From contig CAVSDT010000002.1 of the NCBI GenBank assembly GCA_963726825.1, positions 434,001 through 498,000 of the forward strand: a DNA stretch of 64,000 nucleotides, read 5' to 3'. The stretch comes from DATLGB01 sp963726825 (GTDB lineage: Bacteria; Actinomycetota; Thermoleophilia; Solirubrobacterales; Solirubrobacteraceae). Position 1 is the first letter of the stretch. The number at the start of each line of letters is the position of its first letter. The translations under genes were made by a program, and so were the position numbers. Positions 23,297 through 34,563 of this stretch are shown here, piece after piece. The notes below the pieces were generated by a model. That model did not search any database, was not told the origin of the DNA, and worked only from the letters and a program-made list of their open reading frames with translations.

Positions 23297-24511
23297 CTAG
23301 AGCATTGAGGCGAGCGCGAGGATCACGCCGACGATGACGGCGATGAGTCCCGTGATGGCGGCGGCACGAAAGACCAGCACGTCTCGCTGCGAATGCTCGA
23401 GACTCGGGGCCGGCTGGTGCCGCAGCGCACGCGTCGGGACGTTTCGCGGCTCGAGCGGCTCGTTGACGACCTGCAGCTTCTGCAGCGCGCTGTCGCGCGC
23501 GGCGATCGCCTTGCGGCGCGCGGTCGTGGCCTGATCGAGCTGCTCCTCAAGGTCGCGGACACGCTGCCTGAGCGCCTCGTCGGGATGCGGCATCGGTGGG
23601 GCGGCGGGCCGAACGGTGGCCTCGCCCGTGAGGCGGGGGACGACGAGGTCGGCGGCGTCCTGCGCGGCCTGGACGGCGACGCGGCGCTCGAGCTCGGCCG
23701 TCTCCGCGAGCCGGCGCTGGCGCTTGGCCTCGGCCAGCGCCTCGTCTCGGCGCGCGATCGCGGCGTCGCGCTCCTGGGTGGCGGTGTCGCGTTGCGCCTC
23801 GGCCTGATCGAGCGCGCGCTCGGCCTGCTGGCGGGCGCGAATCGCCTGGTTGCGGGCGGCGAGGGTCTCCTCGCGGTCGGCGATGGCGGCGTCGCGGGAG
23901 ACGATCGCATCGTCGCGCTCGTCGATCGCCGTGTCTCGCTCGGCCAGCGCCTCCTGCCGCGCGGTCAGCGCCGAGTCGAGCTGCGCGCGCATCTGGTCGC
24001 GGCGCTGCCGGGCCTCATCACGCTGGGCAAGGGTCACCTGCAGCCGTGACTCGAGGTCCTGCTGCTCAGTCTGGAGTGCTTCGAGCGCACGAGAGACGGT
24101 GTCCCGCTCCCGACTGGCCGTTCGGCGGGCGGCCTCGGCCTGCTCTGCCCGGCTGGGCGGCGGGATCGTCTTGCCGCCCGGCAGTGCCGGGGCGGGGACG
24201 GCGAAGGAGAGTCCCGTTCCGACCACGAGCTGTGCGCCTGCGGCCTCGACGGCCGGGCCGCTCCAGTCGAACGCGGCAACCCAGGGGGCGCCCTCGTCGG
24301 CAGTCCACGGCTTGTGCTCGAGGGACGCGAGCAGCCGCTTCTGGCCGCCGTCGGCGAGCTCGAGCAGCACCGTGGGCCGCACGAGCCGGATCCCCCGGAC
24401 CCCGCTCCAGCGGCCGTGCAGCTCAAGCCGCTGCGGCGTGACCCACTCGAACGCCTCCACCTCGAGGAAGACGGCGCTCGCGGAGGTCGAGCTTCCCTGA
24501 TCGAGGCTCAT
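23297..24511 (-). CDS. Long coiled-coil protein with C-terminal TM anchor
   Basis: The 404-aa protein has three parts. An N-terminal globular beta-rich domain (residues 1-110) includes VEAFEWVTPQRLELHGRWSG. A long Ala/Arg/Glu/Asp coiled coil (about 120-330) has repeated RDxAIAxRD-like heptads. A C-terminal hydrophobic anchor (ITGLIAVIVGVILALASML) comes last. The ATG at 24511 has TACCGT 7 nt upstream. It ends 2 nt from the HNH gene, convergently. I recognise no family; it looks like a membrane-tethered scaffold or polar/cell-division-type protein. Confidence 0.7.
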   Translation of the reverse strand: MSLDQGSSTSASAVFLEVEAFEWVTPQRLELHGRWSGVRGIRLVRPTVLLELADGGQKRLLASLEHKPWTADEGAPWVAAFDWSGPAVEAAGAQLVVGTGLSFAVPAPALPGGKTIPPPSRAEQAEAARRTASRERDTVSRALEALQTEQQDLESRLQVTLAQRDEARQRRDQMRAQLDSALTARQEALAERDTAIDERDDAIVSRDAAIADREETLAARNQAIRARQQAERALDQAEAQRDTATQERDAAIARRDEALAEAKRQRRLAETAELERRVAVQAAQDAADLVVPRLTGEATVRPAAPPMPHPDEALRQRVRDLEEQLDQATTARRKAIAARDSALQKLQVVNEPLEPRNVPTRALRHQPAPSLEHSQRDVLVFRAAAITGLIAVIVGVILALASML

Positions 24512-24684
24512 CCTGTGGACGGTACCCAGGTTCTGCGGGGACAAGCGGAGCGGGCTCGCAGTCGATCGCGAGCGCGTGGTCGCGTCCGCCGCTTCCATCC
24601 TCGTCGATACCCCAGCGGCGGCTCGCGTCGCCACCGGGGTGATTCGCAACGGTCTGAGCAAGGCTCCGTAAGCTTCGCGGACAG

Positions 24685-24758
24685 GCTCCCGTAGCTCAGC
24701 TGGATAGAGCGGCTGCCTTCTAAGCAGCGGGTCGGAGGTTCGAGTCCTCCCGGGGGCG
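24685..24758 (+). tRNA. tRNA-Arg(UCU)
   Basis: A 74-nt cloverleaf: acceptor GCTCCCG pairs with CGGGGGC (one G-U), D-arm GCTC/GAGC, anticodon stem GCTGC/GCAGC with loop CTTCTAA and anticodon TCT, T-arm GGAGG-TTCGAGT-CCTCC, discriminator G. CCA is not encoded. It adjoins the HNH/coiled-coil accessory genes. Confidence 0.95.
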
Positions 24759-24773
24759 TCCAGTCTGCCGAGA

Positions 24774-25034
24774 TCAGGTCAGGTGGTAGCTGCCCCGCGA
24801 GTCGCGCTTGATGCAGCGGAGGCCGTACCGGCGGTACTGACGGTCTGACGCGTGCGCGCAGTACTGGCCACGGCGCAGGCACTTCTCGGCGCCACTGATG
24901 ACGGCATGGGTGTAGCCCGCTGAGCACGACTTGGCAGCGACGGCGATCGGTGCGCTGGCCGGCGCCGTCGCGGGGGCGGCGATCGGCGCGGCGAGAGCTA
25001 GGGCAGCGAGCAGCCCGGTGAAGGTTCGCTTCAT
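24774..25034 (-). CDS. Small secreted Cys-rich protein
   Basis: An 86-aa product with a signal peptide (MKRTFTGLLAALALAAPIAA) and a mature part of about 50 residues. The mature part has four cysteines: KSCSAGYTHAV, EKCLRRGQYCAHASDRQYRR and YGLRCIKRD. This CSxGYTHAVI...KCLRxGQFC pattern resembles a small extracellular module common in secreted proteins of Thermoleophilia, here standing alone. Two disulfides are likely. No enzymatic residues are evident, and its function is unknown. Confidence 0.7.
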   Translation of the reverse strand: MKRTFTGLLAALALAAPIAAPATAPASAPIAVAAKSCSAGYTHAVISGAEKCLRRGQYCAHASDRQYRRYGLRCIKRDSRGSYHLT

Positions 25035-25122
25035 GGTCGATCAACGAACGCAACACCGGCAAACTGTCTGTTACGGCTATGTCACGAACATGGTCGTACC
25101 TCACCCGGTCAGCCAGGCGACC

Positions 25123-25473
25123 TCAGCGGCTTGCGCACGGCACACACAGCACGCTCTCCGGCCGCGCCTCCAGCCGCTTGAGCGGGATCTCCGCGCCGCA
25201 GGAGTCGCACAGCCCGTAGGTGCCCTCGTCCAGCTTCGCCAGGGCGCGGGTGACGGCGAGCTCCTCCGCTTCCATCCCGCGGCCGACGCCGATGTCGGTC
25301 AGCCGCGAGACGGCCTCGATCGTGCCGTCGCCGATGCGCTTGCCGAAGGAGATGCCCGAGCCGCGCTCGGGCGCGGCCGACAGGGTGCCGAGCTTGCCGC
25401 GCAGCTCCGTCTGGCGCTCGAGGAGGCGCGCGCGGAACGCATCGACGTCGAGGTCGGTCCGCGGCGCGCTCAC
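25123..25473 (-). CDS. TraR/DksA-type C4 zinc finger protein
   Basis: A 116-aa protein with an N-terminal helical hairpin (AFRARLLERQTELRGKLG and LAVTRALAKLDEGTYG) and a C-terminal zinc finger, CDSCGAEIPLKRLEARPESV followed by LCVPC (CxxC-x17-CxxC). DksA/TraR proteins bind in the secondary channel of RNA polymerase. Actinobacterial members such as RbpA-independent DksA-like factors tune rRNA or stress promoters. The GTG start overlaps the PPOX gene stop by 4 nt (GTGA), so the pair is co-translated. Confidence 0.88.
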   Translation of the reverse strand: MSAPRTDLDVDAFRARLLERQTELRGKLGTLSAAPERGSGISFGKRIGDGTIEAVSRLTDIGVGRGMEAEELAVTRALAKLDEGTYGLCDSCGAEIPLKRLEARPESVLCVPCASR

Positions 25474-25856
25474 GTCAGCCGCAGGATGACGCGGCCTGCA
25501 CCGGAGCGGCGGGACATGACGCGCTCGACGAGCATGACCAGGCGGTACTCGAGGCCGTACTTCTTGCGGATCAGGGCGCTGGCGCGGGCGCCGGTGGACT
25601 CGTCGGCGCGGACCTCCGCGACGGCACCGATGGTGCCGGCGCCGGCGGCGACCTTGCCGCGCCGGCTGCAGGGCTGCAACTGGACACGCTGGTCGTTGCG
25701 CAGTCGCTTGACCTTGCCGCTGCCGGCAGGGGTGGTGACGACGAGGGCGTCGCCGTCGCGGGCGACCCAGACCGGCGTCGAGACCGCCTTGCCGGTGCGG
25801 CGGAAGGTCGTGAGCGACACGAAGCGCTCATCGCCGAGGTCGAGGAGTCTGGGCAC
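25470..25856 (-). CDS. PPOX-class (F420/FMN-dependent) split-barrel oxidoreductase
   Basis: A 128-aa split beta-barrel protein with the usual opening (FVSLTTFRRTGKAVSTPVW, then VARDGDALVVTTPAGSGKVK and RLRNDQRVQLQPCSRRG) and the C-terminal KKYGLEYRLVMLVE. Families of this size in actinobacteria bind F420 or FMN and reduce small molecules such as biliverdin or unsaturated ketones. GTG at 25856 is the start. It is followed by the DksA-type gene with a 4-nt overlap. The substrate is unknown. Confidence 0.85.
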   Translation of the reverse strand: MPRLLDLGDERFVSLTTFRRTGKAVSTPVWVARDGDALVVTTPAGSGKVKRLRNDQRVQLQPCSRRGKVAAGAGTIGAVAEVRADESTGARASALIRKKYGLEYRLVMLVERVMSRRSGAGRVILRLT

Positions 25857-25929
25857 AGGTGGGGTCTACCCACTTGGCGCCCGCCCACCGGCAGGCCCGG
25901 TCGAGGCGGGGGGCGCGAAGCGCCGGCGC

Positions 25930-27390
25930 CTACCGCACGACCTGGAACGCGACGCTCGCCGACCGCGCGCCCTCCACGCCCGCCCGCCGGGCGGTGAAGA
26001 CGGCACGCCAGCGCCCTGGCCTCATCTTGCGACGGCCCACACGGCCGGTGAAGGGCAGGCGGTTGGCGCCGGCCGTGGCCTCGCGGGTGAGCGTCACCCA
26101 CGTCGCCCAGCGCTTGCACGACCTGCGGGCGCGCAGCTTGCGCGTCGGCTTCACGCACCGGCCGCGGGCGGCGCGCTTGCCGCGCACGCGTCGCTGCAGG
26201 GCCACGCCGACCGTGGCGGGCCCGTCCAGCGAGTAGGTGAACACGGTGCCACGCGGGACCTTGCGCCTGGCCGCCGACCGCGCGGTGCTCTGGTTGCCGG
26301 GTCGCCAGACGTCGTCGCGGACGGCCGGGGGGACGGGGAAGCTCGGCAGCGTCACGTACGAGCTCGGGGGCGACCCGCCCGGGCCGCCGCTGACGCCCGC
26401 GCTGGGCACGAAGACGGGCGGCGCCTCACTGGGATAGACGGGCGTCTCCGCCGGCGACTGCAGCGGCCCGCCACCGGTGACCGCGACGCCCCACGCCGGC
26501 CGCAAGCCCGTGATGAAGCCGGGCGAGACCTCCCCGCCCGTGAGGAGCGCGCGGCCGATGCTGGCCCCGTCGGCGGTGCCGGGCCCGTAGTTGCTCCAGT
26601 AGATGTGCTCGCCGTCGACGGCCACGCCGGTGACGCGGTTCGCCCCCGTGATGAACACCTCGGCCCCGGAGCCGTTCTTGTTCGCGCGCTTGATCGTCGT
26701 GCCGTTGATCGAGTCGTAGCCGTTTGCGTCGTTGAGCCGGTGCGTGCCCCAGTAGACGTGGTTGGCGTCCACCGCGAGTCCGCAGGGGTGCTCACCCAGC
26801 GGCAGCTGGATCCAGTTGCCGTCGATCTCCTGGCCGGCCTGGCCGAACTTGTCGAGCTTCGCCCGGCCGATCGACGAGGTGCTGTAGTTGGCCCAGTACA
26901 CGTAGGTGTCGTCGACCCCGACGCCGCACGAGCGCGGGTTCGCCTCACCGAAGGCCGAGGTCATGGCGCCGTACTGCTGGCCGCCCACGGTCGGCGTGCG
27001 GCCGACGTCGGAGGTGTCCTGGCTGTTCGAGGTCCAGTACAGGTACCCCGGCCCGATGCCGAGGGCGGTGCCGTAGCCCCCGGTCGCCCCGGTGAAGCTG
27101 TGGTTGGCCTCCGTCCCGTCCAGGTTCGCCCGGCCGATCCGCAGCCCGTAGACGCCGTCGTAGTAGTTGGACCCCCAGTAGACGTGCCCGTCGTCGGCCG
27201 CCACGCCACGCGCCGTCGCGTACTGCCCGGGGCCCGCCGGGATGAAGTCGTCCTTCACGCCGGTGCCGTCGAGCTCGGCGTGGCCGATGCCGGTCCGGTA
27301 CTCGTCGTGGCCCCAGTAGATCCCGGCGCTCGCACCAGGGCACAGGACGAGGCTGAGGGCGGCCACGAGGCCGGCAAGAAGGGGCCGCAT
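25930..27390 (-). CDS. Secreted YWTD-like beta-propeller with basic C-terminal module
   Basis: The 486-aa exported protein has a signal peptide (MRPLLAGLVAALSLVLCPG). A propeller of about six blades follows (residues 22-310), in each of which HVYWGSNYY-, YLYWTSNSQ-, YVYWANYST- or HIYWSNYGP-type strands and IGRA..DGT turns recur. A Pro-rich linker (LQSPAETPVYPSEAPPVFVP) leads to a basic C-terminal module with RCVKPTRKLRARRSCKRWAT. That module is closely similar to the end of the protein at 32547-34550. ATG 27390 is used; a GTG at 27426 is possible. It is probably a cell-surface binding protein. Confidence 0.8.
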   Translation of the reverse strand: MRPLLAGLVAALSLVLCPGASAGIYWGHDEYRTGIGHAELDGTGVKDDFIPAGPGQYATARGVAADDGHVYWGSNYYDGVYGLRIGRANLDGTEANHSFTGATGGYGTALGIGPGYLYWTSNSQDTSDVGRTPTVGGQQYGAMTSAFGEANPRSCGVGVDDTYVYWANYSTSSIGRAKLDKFGQAGQEIDGNWIQLPLGEHPCGLAVDANHVYWGTHRLNDANGYDSINGTTIKRANKNGSGAEVFITGANRVTGVAVDGEHIYWSNYGPGTADGASIGRALLTGGEVSPGFITGLRPAWGVAVTGGGPLQSPAETPVYPSEAPPVFVPSAGVSGGPGGSPPSSYVTLPSFPVPPAVRDDVWRPGNQSTARSAARRKVPRGTVFTYSLDGPATVGVALQRRVRGKRAARGRCVKPTRKLRARRSCKRWATWVTLTREATAGANRLPFTGRVGRRKMRPGRWRAVFTARRAGVEGARSASVAFQVVR

Positions 27391-27569
27391 GCGGGTGATG
27401 CTCTGCCTGTTCACCACCACGGTCAAGCGGGTGTCGCGGGGCAGACGGCGGGCTCGGATCGACCGTAACGCCGGGGCTTCCGCGCGGCTTGGGGGTGCGG
27501 GCCGCTGCGGCTTCCGACGGCTGCGCCGGCATCCTCCCGACGCCGGCGCGCCTAGCCTCGACCCAGCCG

Positions 27570-29363
<1,794 letters not shown>

Positions 29364-29364
29364 G

Positions 29365-32300
29365 CTAGCGGACCCGGACCCGCTTCGTCACACCCGCCAG
29401 GCCGGCGTCCTGGTCGAGCAGCTTGATGACGATCCGGCGGCCCTTGGGCGCGTTGCGCAGCCTGAGCGTGAAGCGACCCTTCTTGACCTTCGCGCCGCGC
29501 AGCGTCACGGCCTTGCGGCCGATCACGGCGGCGAGGATCGGCGTCGAGCCCGGCTTGCCGACCCGCCCGGTCACGGTGACCGCGCGGCCCTTGCGCTTGG
29601 CCCGCACGCCGGAGAGGGACACCGCGCGGGTTGCGCGCAGCCGTGCCCGCCCGCGCCGCACGACGCGCCCGCGGGCGTTGCGCACGACGAGCTTGACGCC
29701 GCCGGCGACGTTGCGCCAGCTGCGCGGGCGCAGCTGCAGGCGCTGCCCGGCGGCGAGCCGGATCCCGGCCGTGGTGACACTGCCCGGGATGCCGCGCCCG
29801 ACAGAGCCCAGCGTGATCGTCGCCTTCCCACCCCGGGCGCTGCGGACATCGACGGCGCCGCCCGCGAGCGAGACCTTCCCGGCGCCCGTCTTGACGTACG
29901 CCAGGCGGGTCTCCTTGCCGGCCTGGTCGGCGACGCGGTACTCCAGCGTGCCGCCACCCTTGCCGGCGAAGCCGACCGTCGGCTTGCCCGGCGTCAGCGT
30001 GACGGCGCTCGTCTTGCCCGCGGCCATCGGCGCGGAGACCCCGGCCATGGTGTGGTCGCCCAGCAGCGCCTGGGACGCGACGCCCTTGCCGGTCCCGCGC
30101 AGGTTCACCGTGTAGGCCCGGCCCTTGCGCAGGCGGTACTCCGGTTGGGCGACCAGTCCGGACGCCACCGGCGTGAGGTCGACCCCCGAGCCCGCCTTGG
30201 GCTCGCCGTCGGCGCGCAGCAGGGCCTTGCCGCCGGCGGCGATGCCGGTGATGTCCGCTGCGGGCGCGCCGCCGTCACCCGAGCCGTCGAACAGGCTCAG
30301 CAGACTGAAGCTGAAGGGCAGCTTGGACGTGTTCGGCGGCAGCTTGTCCGGCACACCGAGGGTCTTGTTGGAGCCCTTCCAGGGGAAATTCGCCCCCGCC
30401 CAGTCGCCGTTGGCCTGGATGGTGATGGTGTTCTTCGTCAACCGGGCCGCACGCTCGGTGAGATCGCGGGGACCGTAGGGCGCGTTCGGGTCGGCGAGCC
30501 GGATCTCGTGGGCGCCGTTGGGGAGGTCCTTGATGCCGGTGGCGATCACCGCGTGCCCGCCGTCCCCCTGCCGGATGCTCACGTACGCGCCGCCGAAGGT
30601 CGAGATGAGATAGCGCAGCCGCGCGATCTCCGCCGCCGGTGCGAGGTCACGCGCATCGTCGAGCGCGTTGGAGAACCCCTGGTCGAACTGCGCCCCCTGG
30701 TACTTGGCGACTGCGTGCTTGATCGCGCTGGTCTCACTGAAGGCCAGGTCGTAGGGCCGCGCGGCTCCGGCCTGGTACTGGGAGGCCTTCAGTCCGCCCT
30801 CCCAGCCGCGGAAGCGCAGGGCCATCTGCGTGTAGCCCGAGCACATGCCCGACTTGGACTGGATGTCGCCCTGGATCTTCCAGAAGTAGCCCAGCGCCAC
30901 CGGGTCCGGGGCACAGAAGATGAAGCAGATCTCCGTGTCGTCGTCCCCGAAGGTGTTCTGGAAGTCATCCCACGTGTAGTCGTCCAGACCGCCACCGACC
31001 TGGTCGTTGGCCTGGTTGAAGCCGTAGGTGTTGCGGAACTCGCGGACGTCGATTGGGGCGGTCCGCGCGAGCTCTGCGTCCCCGGGCCCGTGGATGGTGA
31101 TCGGCCCGGAGATCTCGTTGTCCGGGATCTCGACGGTGAACTGGTCCTCGGTGCCCCCGTCGTCCTTCTGCGCGACGCCGCGCGTCGCCTTCAGCACCTG
31201 GCCGAGCGGGTCCTTGAAGGTGACGGGACAGATCTCTGGGAACGTGCCGCGGATCACGAGCCTCCCCGTGGTGCCCGGCTGCGGCAGGAACAGCGAGGGG
31301 GCGGTGCCCGACACGCCGATCGCGACGGTGCGGAACGCCACGTCGGCCTGCTGCTGCGTCCCGCCGCCCGGGAAGGTGCGCAGCCTGACGGTGTCGATGG
31401 CGCCCGGGGCGGCGCCGGCGGGCGTGACGATCAGCCCGTAGTCGTACTGCCCGTCACCGGTCACGTACTGGGCCAGTGGATCCGATGACGCCTTGATGCC
31501 GCGGGTGACCGCGTAGGGGTCGGCGGCCACCCGGCCCGTGTAGCCGCCGCGCACGGCGAAGCTCTCGGCGAAGCGCTGCGGACCGCAGCCGGCCACGACG
31601 GTGCGGGTGTAGCGCCCGCCCTCGTAGATCAGCACCGCCGGCAGGCCCGTGGCCGTCAGGGTCGCCGTCGTCCCGAACCCCGTTCCCGCCCCCGCGGAGC
31701 CGGACGCCGAGATCGGCACGTCGGCGGTGCCCGTGAACGGGCTGTCGGCCGTCAGGGACAGCGTCGTGGGGTTCTCACCCGTGACCGGGTTCGGGGTCAC
31801 CCTCGTGGCCACGATCCCCCCCGGCAGGGCACCAACGTTGATCGTCACCGCGCCCGAAGAGCCGTTGTAGCGACGGACCGAGAGGGGGGCGGAGGCGGTC
31901 GAGCCCTCGACGACGTCGACCGCCGGCTTCTCCAGCGCGAGCGTCCACTTGGGCGGCGGCGGGGTGTCGTCGAGCAACGCCGTCAGGTTGTCGAGCAGGA
32001 CGCGGCCGTTGTCGCCGTAGTCGAGCCCGTCGCCGAAGACCTGCACGCCGACGACGTCGGGCGTGACCCCGCGGTCGATGATCACGTGGCGGGTCGCGTT
32101 CTGCGCCAGCGTCACCGTCTGCGTGCCGAGCAGCGCGCGGCCCACGCCGTAGTACTTGATGGTCGCGGTCAGCGACGGCTGTGCGGTCCGCTGGAGCAGG
32201 TCGAACTGGATGTTGCGGCGCTCCTCGCGGAACTCGAGGGAGGTGCCGAAGGCCCGGTCGGGGAACTCCGAGGATCCGGTCCGGCAGGCGATGTCGGCCG

Positions 32301-32550
32301 AGACCCCGGTGATCCCGCCGCTCAGCGCGGACGGCGAGCCGCAGTCCAGTCGCGGCGGCTGCTGCCCGAAGCGCCCGGCGGATCCGAAGCGGACGTCATC
32401 GCGCGTCCCGGTGGCGTACTGATCGACGATGTCGGTGCCGTCCGCGAGGCCTTCGAACGTGACGCTCGTCGGTGGCTGCAGCGCGTGTGCCGGGGCAGCA
32501 CTCGCGATCAGGGCCAGGAGGACGGCGGGCACGAGCAGCAGACGGGTCAC
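29365..32550 (-). CDS. Large secreted papain-like cysteine peptidase candidate
   Basis: The 1061-aa product has a signal peptide (TRLLLVPAVLLALIASAAPA). An N-terminal jelly-roll-like region (25-190) and a beta-sandwich (RRYNGSSGAVTINVGALPGG) follow. A central domain has the Cys-His-Asn arrangement of papain-like folds: GMCSGYTQMALRFRGW, GDGGHAVIATGIKDL and EIRLADPNAPYGP, about residues 605-735. Beta modules follow, ending in a basic Ig-like tail. The GTG start overlaps the stop of the propeller gene upstream (GTGA), so the two secreted proteins are made together. The peptidase call is by motif order only. Confidence 0.7.
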   Translation of the reverse strand: MTRLLLVPAVLLALIASAAPAHALQPPTSVTFEGLADGTDIVDQYATGTRDDVRFGSAGRFGQQPPRLDCGSPSALSGGITGVSADIACRTGSSEFPDRAFGTSLEFREERRNIQFDLLQRTAQPSLTATIKYYGVGRALLGTQTVTLAQNATRHVIIDRGVTPDVVGVQVFGDGLDYGDNGRVLLDNLTALLDDTPPPPKWTLALEKPAVDVVEGSTASAPLSVRRYNGSSGAVTINVGALPGGIVATRVTPNPVTGENPTTLSLTADSPFTGTADVPISASGSAGAGTGFGTTATLTATGLPAVLIYEGGRYTRTVVAGCGPQRFAESFAVRGGYTGRVAADPYAVTRGIKASSDPLAQYVTGDGQYDYGLIVTPAGAAPGAIDTVRLRTFPGGGTQQQADVAFRTVAIGVSGTAPSLFLPQPGTTGRLVIRGTFPEICPVTFKDPLGQVLKATRGVAQKDDGGTEDQFTVEIPDNEISGPITIHGPGDAELARTAPIDVREFRNTYGFNQANDQVGGGLDDYTWDDFQNTFGDDDTEICFIFCAPDPVALGYFWKIQGDIQSKSGMCSGYTQMALRFRGWEGGLKASQYQAGAARPYDLAFSETSAIKHAVAKYQGAQFDQGFSNALDDARDLAPAAEIARLRYLISTFGGAYVSIRQGDGGHAVIATGIKDLPNGAHEIRLADPNAPYGPRDLTERAARLTKNTITIQANGDWAGANFPWKGSNKTLGVPDKLPPNTSKLPFSFSLLSLFDGSGDGGAPAADITGIAAGGKALLRADGEPKAGSGVDLTPVASGLVAQPEYRLRKGRAYTVNLRGTGKGVASQALLGDHTMAGVSAPMAAGKTSAVTLTPGKPTVGFAGKGGGTLEYRVADQAGKETRLAYVKTGAGKVSLAGGAVDVRSARGGKATITLGSVGRGIPGSVTTAGIRLAAGQRLQLRPRSWRNVAGGVKLVVRNARGRVVRRGRARLRATRAVSLSGVRAKRKGRAVTVTGRVGKPGSTPILAAVIGRKAVTLRGAKVKKGRFTLRLRNAPKGRRIVIKLLDQDAGLAGVTKRVRVR

Positions 32551-34550
32551 TTGATCACCGTGAAGGGGAGGGTCTTGACGGACGAGGGAAGACGGCCGGG
32601 GCTCGTGGCGTCCACGCGCAGCCGGTGCTTGCCGGGCTTGAGCTTCTTGTGGCCGAAGCGGCCGGTGAGCGCCACGGACCGCGATCCGGCGGCGAGCGCG
32701 CGCGTGACCGTCGCGACGGTGGACCAGCGCACGCAGCGCCGCCCGGTCTTGCGGTGACTGACGCAGCGCCTGCCCTCGCGCCGCCCGGCGCTCGCGCGCT
32801 GGACGCGGATGCGGACCCGCGCGTCGACGTCGATGCCGAGCCGCAGCTTGGTGCCGCGCCTGCCCTTGACGCGGCGGCCCTTGGCGACGACGGACCAGCG
32901 CTTGCGCGAGAGCTTGACGCCGGCGAGGACGACCCGCTCGACCGTCTTCGGGGACGTCGGCGGCGGCGGTGCCCCCGGCGTCGACGCGGGCACGGACGGG
33001 GCGGCGGCGGGCTCCGGCAGGGTCACGGGGACGGCCTTGCTCGCGCTCGCACCGTCGGCGTCGGTGACGGTGACGGTGACCGCGAAGGTCCCGCCGCGGG
33101 CGTAGACGTGCTGGGCGCGCAGGCCGGTGGCGTTCGTCGTGCCGTCGCCCCAGGCGATCGAGCCCGTCACCGTCGCGCCGTCGGGATCGCGTGAGGCGAG
33201 CGCGTCCGCGGTCACCGTGCGCCCGTCGACGCCGACGGTGAGATCGGGCACGGGCTTGGCGTTGACGGCCCGGTCGCGGACGAAGACGTCGAAGGTCCCG
33301 TTCGTGTCGCCGGGGACCAACCCGGTGCCCGCCGTCTCGAACGTCGCGTAGCGGCCGGTCCCGGGCGAGAGGCGGATCGCGACCCCGGAGTCGGTGAAGT
33401 CGGAAGCGACGCCGACGCCGCCGGTCCCGGCCTCTCCGGTGGTGGCGAGATCGAGGCGGAAGGTCCCGCCGTTGCAGCGGTCGCGCAGGAACGCCGCGCT
33501 GCCGGTGGCCGGTGGGGGCGTTGCGTTGACGCTGGCGTAGGAGACCAGGCACCCGTCGGCCGAGATGTCGGGGTGCGAGCCGCTCATGACGGCGTCGGCG
33601 TTCGTGCGGCTGACGACCTGCGTCGTCTGGGCGCAGCGGTCGCGGAGGAAGATCGGGGCGACGCCGGCGCCGATGTCGGGGGAGACGAGGTTGCGGGCGT
33701 CGGAGCGGAAGGCGACCTTGCAGCCGTCGTCGGAGACGACCGGCCCCGAGGAGTGGGAGTTCGCCGTGGTCGTCGGTGGGCCGCTGGGGACGCTCGCGCG
33801 CTCGAGGACGCCGCTCTCGAGGCCGGCGACCACGATGTCGCGGAAGCCGTTGGTGTCGTTCGGGGTCAGGTTCGCCGCCGCTGTGCGGAACGCGACCCAG
33901 TCGCCGTTGTCGGAGACCGCCGGCTCGCGGCTGTTGTCGTCGCCACCCACGCCCGCGCCGGTCTCAGAGACGCGGCGTACCGCACCCGTCCCGACATCGC
34001 CCGCGAACACGTCGACGACGCCGCCCGCGGTGCGCGCCGCGGTGAACACGACGCGCGTGCCGTCGGCGCTGATCGAGGCCGACTCCGGGGTGCCGTAGCC
34101 GGGGGGCGGGTTGGGAGCCAGCCGCACCGCGGCCGTCGCCACGTCGACGAGGTACAACCGCGGCCCGCCGGGCGGCGGGGCGACGAGGTTCGTGGCCTCC
34201 GAGCGGAAGAGCACGGTCGCGCCGTCGGCGGTGATGGTGGGCGCGGCGGAGATCGCGTTGGCCTCCGTGCCCCCCGGCGCGAGGTTCAGCCGCCGGGTCT
34301 GCCCCGTCGAGCGGTCGTGGACGAAGATGTCGGTGGTCGCGTTCGCATCGCCCGTGACGAGGTTCGCCGCGTTGGACGCGAACACCACGACGCGCCCCGA
34401 CGCCGGGACGTCGGCCGTCAGCGAGTTGCCCGTGCTCTGTGCGCCGGAGGAGCTGACGGAGTCGCGCGTGGTGGAGGGCTGCTGGGCGGCCGCTGGAGCG
34501 GCCGACGCGAGGGGCGCGACGATCAGCAGGACGAGGAGGAACTGACGCAT
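32547..34550 (-). CDS. Secreted TolB-like (PD40) propeller with PKD domain
   Basis: The 667-aa exported protein begins with signal peptide MRQFLLVLLIVAPLASAAP. Residues 30-400 are PD40-type repeats recognisable by SADGTRVVFTAARTAG, SDNGDWVAFRTAAANL, SDDGCKVAFRSDARNL and SADGCLVSYASVN. A PKD domain follows (DALASRDPDGATVTGSIAWG). A Pro-rich linker leads to a basic C-terminal module (GRRCVSHRKTGRRCVRWSTV) like that at 25930-27390. It is coupled by GTGA to the downstream peptidase candidate. A divergent promoter region with a 10-bp inverted repeat separates it from the SMC-like ATPase. Confidence 0.82.
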   Translation of the reverse strand: MRQFLLVLLIVAPLASAAPAAAQQPSTTRDSVSSSGAQSTGNSLTADVPASGRVVVFASNAANLVTGDANATTDIFVHDRSTGQTRRLNLAPGGTEANAISAAPTITADGATVLFRSEATNLVAPPPGGPRLYLVDVATAAVRLAPNPPPGYGTPESASISADGTRVVFTAARTAGGVVDVFAGDVGTGAVRRVSETGAGVGGDDNSREPAVSDNGDWVAFRTAAANLTPNDTNGFRDIVVAGLESGVLERASVPSGPPTTTANSHSSGPVVSDDGCKVAFRSDARNLVSPDIGAGVAPIFLRDRCAQTTQVVSRTNADAVMSGSHPDISADGCLVSYASVNATPPPATGSAAFLRDRCNGGTFRLDLATTGEAGTGGVGVASDFTDSGVAIRLSPGTGRYATFETAGTGLVPGDTNGTFDVFVRDRAVNAKPVPDLTVGVDGRTVTADALASRDPDGATVTGSIAWGDGTTNATGLRAQHVYARGGTFAVTVTVTDADGASASKAVPVTLPEPAAAPSVPASTPGAPPPPTSPKTVERVVLAGVKLSRKRWSVVAKGRRVKGRRGTKLRLGIDVDARVRIRVQRASAGRREGRRCVSHRKTGRRCVRWSTVATVTRALAAGSRSVALTGRFGHKKLKPGKHRLRVDATSPGRLPSSVKTLPFTVIK

Positions 34551-34563
34551 TGGCGCGCGATCG

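Noticed and set aside
22348..24758. Integrated mobile element at tRNA-Arg
   Set aside because: No integrase, transposase or duplicated tRNA 3' end was found between ohr and the tRNA, so only an accessory origin is suggested and no element is called.
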